Shown piece by piece: positions 25,315 through 31,977 of a stretch of 64,000 nucleotides of DNA. The notes under the pieces were generated by a model. It was not told the origin of the DNA. It saw only the letters and a program-made list of their open reading frames with translations, and made no database searches. Each line of letters opens with the position of its first letter. Within the stretch, counting starts at the first letter, position 1. This stretch comes from Chitinophaga arvensicola (lineage in GTDB: Bacteria > Bacteroidota > Bacteroidia > Chitinophagales > Chitinophagaceae), in the NCBI RefSeq assembly GCF_900110835.1, contig NZ_FOJG01000002.1, positions 1,268,979-1,332,978 on the forward strand, in the 5' to 3' direction. A program made the position numbers and the translations under genes.

Positions 25315-26456
25315 TGTTAATATTTAAAGAAAAAAATACACAACTCGATGACCTGTTGGATAAGATGGCGGAAAGCATCCAACTAAACAGGACGAGAAAA
25401 GAGAAGATGGAAGAAGCGTATGCAGCCGTCTGCAACTGGCTGAAAGATGATGATGAATTCTTCAAGGATGTCGATTTTGAAGTTTATCCTCAGGGTTCGG
25501 TTAAGACAGGCACGACGATCCGACCTAATATAGGTGATGAATTTGATTTAGATATAGTTGTCCACCTCCAACTTGATTGGCAGAAGCATACCCCTTCGTA
25601 TATATACAATCAGCTGAAACGTCGCCTTATGGCTTCGGGAACATATGCAGAGATGATTGAACTAAAAAACAGATGCATCAGACTCAACTATGCCGGCGAA
25701 TTCCACATGGATATTCTACCTGGTTGCCAGCGGACTTATTCTGATGAGGATAGAATACTGGTTCCTGACAGAGCATTGGGAAAATGGACGCCAAGTAGCC
25801 CCCGTGCTTATGCCAAATGGTTTATTGATAGGGCAAATTCAATTGAAACATCCCTTCTGGAAAAGGCATACTCACTAGAAGACCTACCTCCAGACTCGTT
25901 TATGGACAAAAAACCGCTACAACGGGCAGTTCAATTGATAAAAAAAGCGAGAGATGTATTTTTCGATGACGATGAAGACTATGCACCATCGAGCATCATA
26001 CTAACTACGCTAGCAGGGCATTATTATCAAAATGATGACTCGATCTTCGGCGCAATTTCGGGGATAATGACAGGAATAAGTCAACTAATTACATCAAGTA
26101 AGGATTCGCAGTTCAAACTTTACAATCCAGTTGATATCACAGAAGAATTTACCGATAAATGGAACAATGATAAAAAGCACTATACTCAATTCAAGCTTTT
26201 TGTCAATCATTTCAATTCCGTATGGTCGGAACTACAAACCGGAAGGTTGACCATTTTACAGGAAGATGAATTAATAAAATCATTGTTCGGAGATGCCGCT
26301 TACGATAAAGCGATTCGCCTACAAGCAGAGCTGGTAGAAAAATATCGTGCTAATCAAAAACTTCTGATGGAAAAAAAGACAGGGATCTTGACCAGCGCGA
26401 GTGTCGCAGGCACAATTCCGGTGCCTAAAAACACTTTTGATGGGAGGAAAATATAA
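25314..26456 (+). CDS. CBASS cGAS/DncV-like nucleotidyltransferase (CD-NTase)
   Basis: A 380-residue enzyme expected to make a cyclic oligonucleotide signal on phage infection. The polymerase-beta-like active site is complete: GSVKTGTTIRP with Gly61-Ser62, the metal-binding pair in DEFDLDIVV (Asp78, Asp80) and the third acidic residue in HMDILPG (Asp133). The C-terminal helical part includes KPLQRAVQLIKKARD and PSSIILTTLAGHYY, typical of the CD-NTase helical lid. The last residues (VPKNTFDGRKI) form an extended tail that could be the site joined to a target by the E2-like protein encoded next. Translational coupling on both sides marks a three-gene operon. Product identity cannot be told from sequence. 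Confidence 0.93.
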   Translation: MLIFKEKNTQLDDLLDKMAESIQLNRTRKEKMEEAYAAVCNWLKDDDEFFKDVDFEVYPQGSVKTGTTIRPNIGDEFDLDIVVHLQLDWQKHTPSYIYNQLKRRLMASGTYAEMIELKNRCIRLNYAGEFHMDILPGCQRTYSDEDRILVPDRALGKWTPSSPRAYAKWFIDRANSIETSLLEKAYSLEDLPPDSFMDKKPLQRAVQLIKKARDVFFDDDEDYAPSSIILTTLAGHYYQNDDSIFGAISGIMTGISQLITSSKDSQFKLYNPVDITEEFTDKWNNDKKHYTQFKLFVNHFNSVWSELQTGRLTILQEDELIKSLFGDAAYDKAIRLQAELVEKYRANQKLLMEKKTGILTSASVAGTIPVPKNTFDGRKI

Positions 26457-26859
26457 TAAAATTAAAGGAAGAAATCTTGGAGAGCAGGCGGCGTACATCA
26501 AATCACAGTACCCTGAATTCAAAGCTTACGTTGAAAAAGGGCAACTTCACATAAAAGGTTACTGCCAGCCAACGGCTCGGAGTCAGCAATATAATTTTAC
26601 AATAAAGTACATTCCTGGTAAAATTCCAGAGGTAAAAATTACATCTCCGAAGCTAATCCTAAATAAGAACCTCAAAAAATTGCACCATACCTACGATGGT
26701 GAAAAGCTTTGCCTGTTCTTTCCAGACTTTGAAGAGTTCAATAGTTCAAAGTTAATGGGTGATACGATTATCCCATGGATTACATTATGGCTGTATTATT
26801 ATGAACTCTCTGTAAATGATAGCACCGGATCATGGTTGGGCGGAGGAACCACTCATTAA
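26440..26859 (+). CDS. CBASS-associated stand-alone E2-like conjugation protein
   Basis: A 139-residue protein from the ATG at 26440, overlapping the CD-NTase end by 17 nt (an upstream GTG at 26401 would overlap much more). The C-terminal half carries the prokaryotic E2 signature: LHHTYDGEKLCLFFPD with candidate catalytic Cys91, then TIIPWITLWLYYYE and TGSWLGGGTTH. In short type II CBASS an E2-only protein, without the E1 domain or the Cap3 peptidase, is thought to attach the CD-NTase C-terminus to a target and prime it. No E1 or JAB-peptidase gene is nearby, so this is the minimal form. Family call is by motif; the reaction is inferred. Confidence 0.82.
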   Translation: MGGKYNKIKGRNLGEQAAYIKSQYPEFKAYVEKGQLHIKGYCQPTARSQQYNFTIKYIPGKIPEVKITSPKLILNKNLKKLHHTYDGEKLCLFFPDFEEFNSSKLMGDTIIPWITLWLYYYELSVNDSTGSWLGGGTTH

Positions 26860-27242
26860 AATGCAGCTTTTGGGGTGCCGTTTTTCTATTAAAGACAATT
26901 GGCATCAACCTAAGTGATCCTTTAATATTCAAATCAGCATAAAGTAAACTCCCGACAAATATTCACCTGCTGAAGGAAGAAAACACGGGATTTGACTTTG
27001 AAGTGACGAATTTCCACACTCTTAACCCATGTGTGGATGGTTGGCTTTGTAACCTGGAACCATTGACAAACCTTTGCATTTTGTAAAGGGCCTTTCGGGT
27101 TAACTCGGGTTTCCTAAATAAAGGTCGAAGCGTGGAACTATCTATCCAAAACCAATTAAATGTTGAGTAATAACCTTGACCCCTAAAAATTCTAAAGGGG
27201 TTAAAACCAGCGCCCGACTTCGGAGGGAAAGCGCTAAAAAGG

Positions 27243-27261
27243 CAGGTTGTGATACAACCTG
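27243..27261. repeat. Perfect 8-bp hairpin (CAGGTTGT / ACAACCTG)
   Basis: Stem 27243-27250 and 27254-27261 with a GAT loop. Neighbouring structures include CCCC/GGGG around 27181-27200, AGCGC/GCGCT around 27213-27235, and AATTTC/GAAATT enclosing GCGAAGC near 27275-27296, the same mini-hairpin core as in the 23.9-24.05 kb cluster. Confidence 0.65.
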
Positions 27262-27368
27262 TTATCTTGCTAATTTCTGCGAAGCTGGAAATTGAGGGAC
27301 AATTTGACAGAATACCTCTAACACATTATAACATGCCGGTGAAAAAAAAATACCCGCGAAAATAAAAA

Positions 27369-27444
27369 GCGCCTTATAAACAAATGTTTTTTCATGAAGC
27401 CCTGTAGTGATCTACCGTTGAAAAAACATTTGTTTATAAGGCGC
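27369..27444 (-). repeat. Perfect 26-bp inverted repeat next to the integrase gene
   Basis: Arms 27369-27394 and 27419-27444 are perfect complements over 26 bases; the 24-nt loop itself holds GTAG-TGAT-CTAC. It begins 23 nt beyond the integrase stop (27468). Read on the minus strand, the hairpin is followed by TTTTTATTTT, so it may end the integrase transcript, but the arm length is far beyond a normal terminator. Confidence 0.85.
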
Positions 27445-27467
27445 AAGCCCGCAGCAGCGACACCAGG

Positions 27468-28703
27468 TTAAACTGTCCTCTGCAATCCTACTCCAGGAGC
27501 AGCCAACCGATCCCGCAACGCCCGCATATTATTACTAACCTTCTGCTGTGTGATCTTCGCATAAATCTGTGTAGTGCGGATACATTTATGCCCTAACATC
27601 TGGCTCACCGTTTCAATGGGCACATCATTTTCCAGCGTCACTGTGGTAGCAAAAGTATGCCGCGCTGTGTGCGTCGTTAAATGCTTCTTAATGTCGCATA
27701 GCGTGGCTATTTCCTGTAGATAGGCATTATACCGCTGGTTACTATTAACGGGCAATAAACGGCGATGTAATTGGCAATACGGGGATTCTTTGTATCGGTT
27801 TACTATCTCCAACGGAATAGGTAGCAACGGCACCCGCTCGGCTGTTTGGGTTTTCTCTCTATCCTTCACTATCCATCTTTCGCCATCAATGCCAATCACG
27901 AGGTTATCTGGTGTAAGGTGCAATACATTTGTGTAGGCGTAGCCAGTAAAGCAGCAGAACAGATAAATATCGCGTACCTCTGCCAATCGTGGAATCAGCT
28001 GTTTGTTATACAAGGCCATAATTTCATCCATCGTAAGCCGCTCCCGCTGCGGATCTTCATAGGTACATTTAAACCCTGCCAACGGGCTAACGACTAACCA
28101 GCCCTGATCTACAGCTAATTTAAGCATCTGCTTTAAAATCTTCACATACTTCATAGCAGTGTTGGCTCCTATTTCCTGCACCGTAGTGAGGAAATGCTCA
28201 AAATCCGGGGCAAAAGAAAAACGAATTTCGGATAATGGTCTATCTGATACATGGTACTGGGCTTTCAGAAAGGCGATCACCTTTTCTTTAGTGATCTCAA
28301 AGCGCTTCAGCGTTCGCCCGGATTTTTTCCCGGCTTTTACCTTCTCTGCAAACCGGCGGTTATGGAAGTCTATCACTTCGCATAAAGTCCGGGAGTGTTC
28401 CGTAATTCCCGCGAAAGAATTTTTAACAGCAGCAGCGGTTACCGGTTCACCCGATGTAACTAAAAGGCTGTAATGCTTGTGTAGATTGGCTTTCAGGGTG
28501 AGTAACTGTCGGTTAATCGCCTGTGCTTCTTCGGAGTTTCCTTTAACACATTGAGCGGAGGCATTCCATAATGCCGGGGTTACATACTGATACGTGGAAA
28601 GTTCTGCACGTTTGCCGCCTACGCTGACGCGAAGATAGATAGCGGGCGTATTGTTTTTAGTACGGCTCTTGTTGAGCCAGAAAAGAACAGAAAAGCTGGT
28701 CAT
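27468..28703 (-). CDS. Tyrosine-type site-specific recombinase (integrase)
   Basis: A 411-residue Bacteroidota-type integrase. The N-terminal arm-binding domain (FWLNKSRTKNNTPAIYLRVS) is followed by a SAM-like core-binding domain (about 110-205) and the catalytic domain with TTHTARHTFATT (HxxR), LGHKCIRTTQIYAK with the nucleophilic Tyr, and the box-one equivalent CCFTGYAYTNVLHL. In this family the box-one Arg is commonly displaced, as here. It lies beside tRNA-Lys and should catalyse integration and excision at the 15-bp att core. It is the integrase of the 21.6-29.0 kb element. No excisionase gene was recognised, unless the XRE protein serves. Confidence 0.95.
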   Translation of the reverse strand: MTSFSVLFWLNKSRTKNNTPAIYLRVSVGGKRAELSTYQYVTPALWNASAQCVKGNSEEAQAINRQLLTLKANLHKHYSLLVTSGEPVTAAAVKNSFAGITEHSRTLCEVIDFHNRRFAEKVKAGKKSGRTLKRFEITKEKVIAFLKAQYHVSDRPLSEIRFSFAPDFEHFLTTVQEIGANTAMKYVKILKQMLKLAVDQGWLVVSPLAGFKCTYEDPQRERLTMDEIMALYNKQLIPRLAEVRDIYLFCCFTGYAYTNVLHLTPDNLVIGIDGERWIVKDREKTQTAERVPLLPIPLEIVNRYKESPYCQLHRRLLPVNSNQRYNAYLQEIATLCDIKKHLTTHTARHTFATTVTLENDVPIETVSQMLGHKCIRTTQIYAKITQQKVSNNMRALRDRLAAPGVGLQRTV

Positions 28704-28901
28704 ACGACACTTGTTTTAAGTTAACCAAAATTGTTTCAATTGCACTTATCCTGACATCACTTAACATTGATCAAACGCAATACAGTATAGCATTTAAGGC
28801 CAGTGACGGTTAGCACAATTTAATGAATCTATTGCTAACCTCAACGCTCACTTTTCTATCCTTACTTATCTTTTCACACAATTACCACTAAAAACAAAAA
28901 A

Positions 28902-28928
28902 ACCTTGTAGAATCAGCTTCTACAAGGT
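28902..28928 (-). terminator. Intrinsic terminator of tRNA-Lys (element-borne)
   Basis: A perfect 11-bp stem (ACCTTGTAGAA / TTCTACAAGGT) with a 5-nt loop, followed on the minus strand by a run of T. It lies 38 nt downstream of the tRNA 3' end, inside the element, and replaces the older terminator now at 21608-21632. Confidence 0.9.
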
Positions 28929-28965
28929 TTTAATTACGTCAGCGTACCTATTTTTACGCTCCTTC

Positions 28966-28980
28966 GTGATCCCCTTGGGA
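28966..28980. repeat. Right att direct repeat within the tRNA-Lys 3' end
   Basis: GTGATCCCCTTGGGA, identical to 21644-21658. It spans the discriminator, acceptor 3' strand and part of the T arm of tRNA-Lys. Confidence 0.82.
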
Positions 28981-29039
28981 CTCGAACCCAAGACCCATAC
29001 ATTAAAAGTGTATTGCTCTACCAACTGAGCTAGGGAATC
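28967..29039 (-). tRNA. tRNA-Lys (anticodon TTT)
   Basis: A 73-nt gene without encoded CCA. The acceptor stem pairs GATTCCC with GGGGATC (one T-G pair). The D arm (AGCTCAGTTGGTAGAGC), anticodon loop (CTTTTAA, anticodon TTT) and T arm (TTGGGTTCGAGTCCCAA) are all canonical. The 3' end is the integration site of the neighbouring element. Confidence 0.97.
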
Positions 29040-29067
29040 TGCTACCACGTTCATTCTTAATGGGTTG

Positions 29068-29098
29068 CAAAGATAGAAAATCCCTTCAATCCTCCAAA
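29068..29098 (-). promoter_or_regulatory. Promoter of tRNA-Lys (TTTG-N19-TATCTTTG)
   Basis: On the minus strand a -33 TTTG (29095-29098) and a -7 TATCTTTG (29068-29075) are separated by exactly 19 nt, a full match to the Bacteroidota consensus, 28 nt upstream of the tRNA 5' end. Confidence 0.8.
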
Positions 29099-29137
29099 TT
29101 TTTTTTCAGAAAAAATAAAAATAACTTCAGGAAGTAT

Positions 29138-29617
29138 ATGAAAAAGTACCTCCTCTTAGCATTACCTATGCTCGCCTGTAGCTCCCAGAAATCATACACC
29201 TACACCCGTGGTGCCGACGGACTTTTATACCAGCAGCAACGCGACGATGACGGCTTCACCATCCCCTGGAAAACAAAAAAGAAACGCGCCGCTGTACAGC
29301 CCACTATTTTATTTGTAGAGTCAGTAAAAGATTTCCGCCGCAGCTTTCACCATTTCCCGCAGGATATGTGGAGCCTGCAAAATATGAACGACAGAAGCCG
29401 CAACGCGTTCCAGGATATGAAATCACTCGGATTCACGGATCTGTACCTCGATTATGTACTGGTCGATTCTTTTGTAGTCGGGTACACGCATAAACCGGTG
29501 TATGAGCAGCGCATCGGCCGCACAACGTTACCGGGCCGTGATGTAACAGGTAAGTTCATTTTCACTTATAACCGGCAGGATTCTTCCTTTAGCTATATCA
29601 GGAAACAGGATAAGTAA
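29138..29617 (+). CDS. Hypothetical lipoprotein
   Basis: About 159 residues from the ATG at 29138, which follows an AGGAAG ribosome-binding site and gives a short lipoprotein signal (KYLLLALPMLACSSQKS, Cys about residue 14). An earlier ATG at 29060 lies in the tRNA promoter region and has no signal, so it is rejected. The mature part is basic and unrecognised (TILFVESVKDFRRSFHHFP, then YVLVDSFVVGYTHKPVYEQ). It is convergent with and overlaps the phosphopantetheinyl transferase gene by 20 nt at the 3' end. Function unknown. Confidence 0.75.
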   Translation: MKKYLLLALPMLACSSQKSYTYTRGADGLLYQQQRDDDGFTIPWKTKKKRAAVQPTILFVESVKDFRRSFHHFPQDMWSLQNMNDRSRNAFQDMKSLGFTDLYLDYVLVDSFVVGYTHKPVYEQRIGRTTLPGRDVTGKFIFTYNRQDSSFSYIRKQDK

Positions 29618-30281
29618 GTGTTTTCAATACTGCCAGATCTATTTCGCTCCGTAGCGGCAGTACGAGGGAACAGGCCATAGGCCCCGCCATCCAGCTGATG
29701 GCTTTGTATTGCGGAAAATGGGCGAAGGTAACAATCAGAAATCCGGACTCAAAAGATACCGCTGCCACGGCCAGCAACTCCAGGTCAATGGTCAATCCCG
29801 TCTTTAGTACTTTAGACAGCGCTTCGCGGGCTGTCCAGAGAAGCAGGGGGTCAGCTGCCAACGTGGCTTCAGCGGGCGTTAAAGGCGACAATAAACGCGC
29901 ATTACGCGTATCTTCTATGTCCACTCCCATCGGATGTCCTTCCGGGAACACCACTGCTATTGCATGACTACCACTATGAGCAATGCTCACCTGTATATTG
30001 GAATGCCCCGGGCAATACAGCAATGGCTGACCGAAAACACCGGTCCTTATGCAGATTTCAGCAGCTGGCACCTGCGTAAAATGAGAAGCCGCCAGCTTTG
30101 CAGCAAGGCGGCCTGATAAGTAATGTTGTAATGCTTCACCGGTAAGGGTGGTATGCTCTTCCGGATGCAGGAAACCGATAGGTTCCAATAAAGGCAGCGA
30201 AGTCACAGCCAGTACCACCGGAACCAATTGTTCATTCCGGGTAACAGGAAGGGTCAGGTATCGGCTATTCGTCCATTCCAT
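29598..30281 (-). CDS. 4'-phosphopantetheinyl transferase superfamily protein
   Basis: About 227 residues. The two Sfp-type motifs are present: MGVDIEDTRN (Mg-binding Asp and Glu, about residue 120) and LLWTAREALSKVLKTGL (the W-x-x-K/R-E-A-x-x-K box). The protein moves the phosphopantetheine arm from CoA to a serine of a carrier protein, needed for fatty-acid, polyketide or peptide synthesis. Sfp-type length suggests a broad or secondary carrier specificity rather than housekeeping AcpS. It overlaps the end of the pseudouridine synthase gene by 17 nt (26 nt if translated from the ATG at 30290), so the two are co-transcribed. No biosynthetic cluster is nearby. Confidence 0.88.
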   Translation of the reverse strand: MEWTNSRYLTLPVTRNEQLVPVVLAVTSLPLLEPIGFLHPEEHTTLTGEALQHYLSGRLAAKLAASHFTQVPAAEICIRTGVFGQPLLYCPGHSNIQVSIAHSGSHAIAVVFPEGHPMGVDIEDTRNARLLSPLTPAEATLAADPLLLWTAREALSKVLKTGLTIDLELLAVAAVSFESGFLIVTFAHFPQYKAISWMAGPMACSLVLPLRSEIDLAVLKTLTYPVS

Positions 30282-31011
30282 CCTGGTCATTGCCTCCTTT
30301 TGCTGTTTTGCTGCTGTTGGCTACCAGCGCGTTGAGATTATTCACCTCTTCTTTGGTAAAATACCGCCAGCTGCCTGGTGCAAGGTCTTTTGTAGTCATA
30401 TTCATGATGCGGGTACGTTTCAGCGCCACTACCTCATAGCCCAGTGCTTCACACATCCGGCGGATCTGCCGGTTAAGGCCCTGGGTCAGGATGATACGGA
30501 AACGATTGGCTCCCTCCTGCTGTACAAAGCATTTCTGCGTCATCACACCTAGGATACGGACACCACTGCGCATGTTTTTGAGAAACTCCAGGTCAAACGG
30601 TTTATCAACGGTAACAATGTATTCTTTCTCATGCTGATTACCGGCTCTCAGGATCTTATTCACAATATCACCGTCGTTGGTTAAAAAGATCAGTCCTTCA
30701 GAACGCTTATCCAGCCGCCCTATCGGGAAAATCCGGGAAGAGAAGTTGACGTAGTCGATGATATTGGTTTTGTCTTTCAGATCCGTAGTGCAGGTGATCC
30801 CCTTGGGCTTGTTGAGTGCAATATAAACGGTCGACTTCTTCTTCTTCAACGGCTCCCCGTCTACTTCTACTACATCTCCATCTTTCACCCGGTTACCTTT
30901 AGACGCAATGTTGTCATTGATGGTCACCCGGCCCTGTTCAATATATTTATCAGCTTCCCGGCGACTGCAAAAGCCTGTTTCACTGATGTATTTGTTAACG
31001 CTTATATCCAT
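30265..31011 (-). CDS. rluF: 23S rRNA pseudouridine synthase, RluF type
   Basis: About 248 residues from ATG 31011. An S4 RNA-binding domain comes first (VNKYISETGFCSRREADKYI, about 4-60), then the RsuA/RluB/E/F catalytic domain with the key aspartate in FPIGRLDKRSEGLIFLTNDG and the later GLNRQIRRMCEALGYEV. RluF modifies U2604 in 23S rRNA (and a tyrosine tRNA position in some species). RluB/E are close relatives, so the exact letter is likely but not certain. It overlaps the phosphopantetheinyl transferase gene and lies 25 nt after a beta-propeller-like gene. Confidence 0.88.
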   Translation of the reverse strand: MDISVNKYISETGFCSRREADKYIEQGRVTINDNIASKGNRVKDGDVVEVDGEPLKKKKSTVYIALNKPKGITCTTDLKDKTNIIDYVNFSSRIFPIGRLDKRSEGLIFLTNDGDIVNKILRAGNQHEKEYIVTVDKPFDLEFLKNMRSGVRILGVMTQKCFVQQEGANRFRIILTQGLNRQIRRMCEALGYEVVALKRTRIMNMTTKDLAPGSWRYFTKEEVNNLNALVANSSKTAKGGNDQDGMDE

Positions 31012-31036
31012 ATATACCTTTGAAATCAGCTGCAAA

Positions 31037-31948
31037 TTACTTAAAACCCGGCAAAAAGTCCGCGACCGCTCCCGTTTGCAGATCCAGCAGCTTCATGGTA
31101 AACAAAAGCACCTGGTGATCGAAATAACCACCAGCTACTCTCCCACGCCCCTGCTCTCCGGGAAGGGTATTCCTTACCTCACCGGTTTGTTTGTACAGAA
31201 TATATTCCACTCCCCAGCGGTTGCTTTCGGTTGAACTGGCGCTGATACACAGTAATTGATCATCTTCTGTTACTACTAAACCCGTACCGGTGACCCTGCC
31301 GCTGTCGCCACCCATATCCGAGAAATTACGCTGCCAGATAGGCCGGAACTGCTGGTCACAGCAAAAAAGCAGGTTTCCTTCGGTCAGCACCAGGTATTGC
31401 CCGTTTGTAAAAACAAGCTGGTCAACTTTATCAGAATACGGCGTTTTCACCAGTGAACTACTGAAATCAGCCCCGTCCACACGCAGATAGGCTTTTTTCT
31501 TTTCCAGGGGAAAATAAAACACGTCCTGTTCCGGGTTGTAAGTACCGTTTGCCAGCCTGATTTCTGATGGCAGTACGGCAATGGCATCTCCCGTAAGAAG
31601 ATCCACCCACAACGGTTTCTGGTTATAGGCTTCCAGCAGCAGATGCGTACCCGCCCCGTTAAAGAGCGCATTGTAGTACATATGCCGTTCCGTGCTGTAC
31701 ACCTCTTCCTGCGTATCAATATTCATCACCACCAGCCGCGTCACCAGCTTCCTGGATCCTTTGATCCATTGAGAATTCAATACCAGCCTGCGGGTAGCAG
31801 GATGCCAGGCAATCACGCTGTAGCCGGGATATTGCGGCCATTGCTGCACCTGTTCATCCTTGCTGTTATATAACAGCGGAGCAGCTGTCTTTTCCCCGCT
31901 ACGGGAAAGAAACAGCTGCCTGCTTTCAAAATCTGTAATAACTTCCAT
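31037..31948 (-). CDS. Hypothetical beta-propeller-like protein
   Basis: A 303-residue cytosolic protein made of repeated short beta-strands (for example YSVIAWHPATRRLVLNSQW, then TRLVVMNIDTQEEVYSTERH and DQLVFTNGQYLVLTEGNLLF), suggesting a WD40-like propeller. No catalytic motif or signal peptide is seen. It starts 29 nt after the stop of the DUF4132 gene, so the two, and the small gene upstream, form an operon of unknown function. Confidence 0.75.
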   Translation of the reverse strand: MEVITDFESRQLFLSRSGEKTAAPLLYNSKDEQVQQWPQYPGYSVIAWHPATRRLVLNSQWIKGSRKLVTRLVVMNIDTQEEVYSTERHMYYNALFNGAGTHLLLEAYNQKPLWVDLLTGDAIAVLPSEIRLANGTYNPEQDVFYFPLEKKKAYLRVDGADFSSSLVKTPYSDKVDQLVFTNGQYLVLTEGNLLFCCDQQFRPIWQRNFSDMGGDSGRVTGTGLVVTEDDQLLCISASSTESNRWGVEYILYKQTGEVRNTLPGEQGRGRVAGGYFDHQVLLFTMKLLDLQTGAVADFLPGFK

Positions 31949-31977
31949 TTAATTTTTTTCGGGAGATAGATAACTGG

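Larger units (their letters stand above)
26860..27467. other. Non-coding, hairpin-rich stretch between CBASS and integrase
   Basis: No credible gene. It contains a cluster of small hairpins at 27180-27300 and a perfect 26-bp inverted repeat at 27369-27444, described separately. The first 300 bases show nothing I can name. Confidence 0.6.
21644..28980. mobile_element. Integrative element in tRNA-Lys carrying CBASS and toxin genes
   Basis: The 15-mer GTGATCCCCTTGGGA occurs at 21644-21658 and at 28966-28980. The right copy covers the 3' end of tRNA-Lys, the usual target of tyrosine recombinases. A tyrosine recombinase gene lies next to it (27468-28703). Each copy is followed on the minus strand by its own terminator (21608-21632 and 28902-28928), as expected if the element brought a replacement tRNA 3' end and terminator. 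Cargo: toxin pair, XRE regulator, a three-gene CBASS operon and three hairpin-rich regions. No relaxase, conjugation or phage structural genes are present, so it is a small, probably non-autonomous genomic island. Confidence 0.82.

Noticed and set aside
29060..29137. Upstream start for the lipoprotein gene
   Set aside because: It overlaps the tRNA-Lys promoter and would bury the lipoprotein signal; the ATG at 29138 has a ribosome-binding site.
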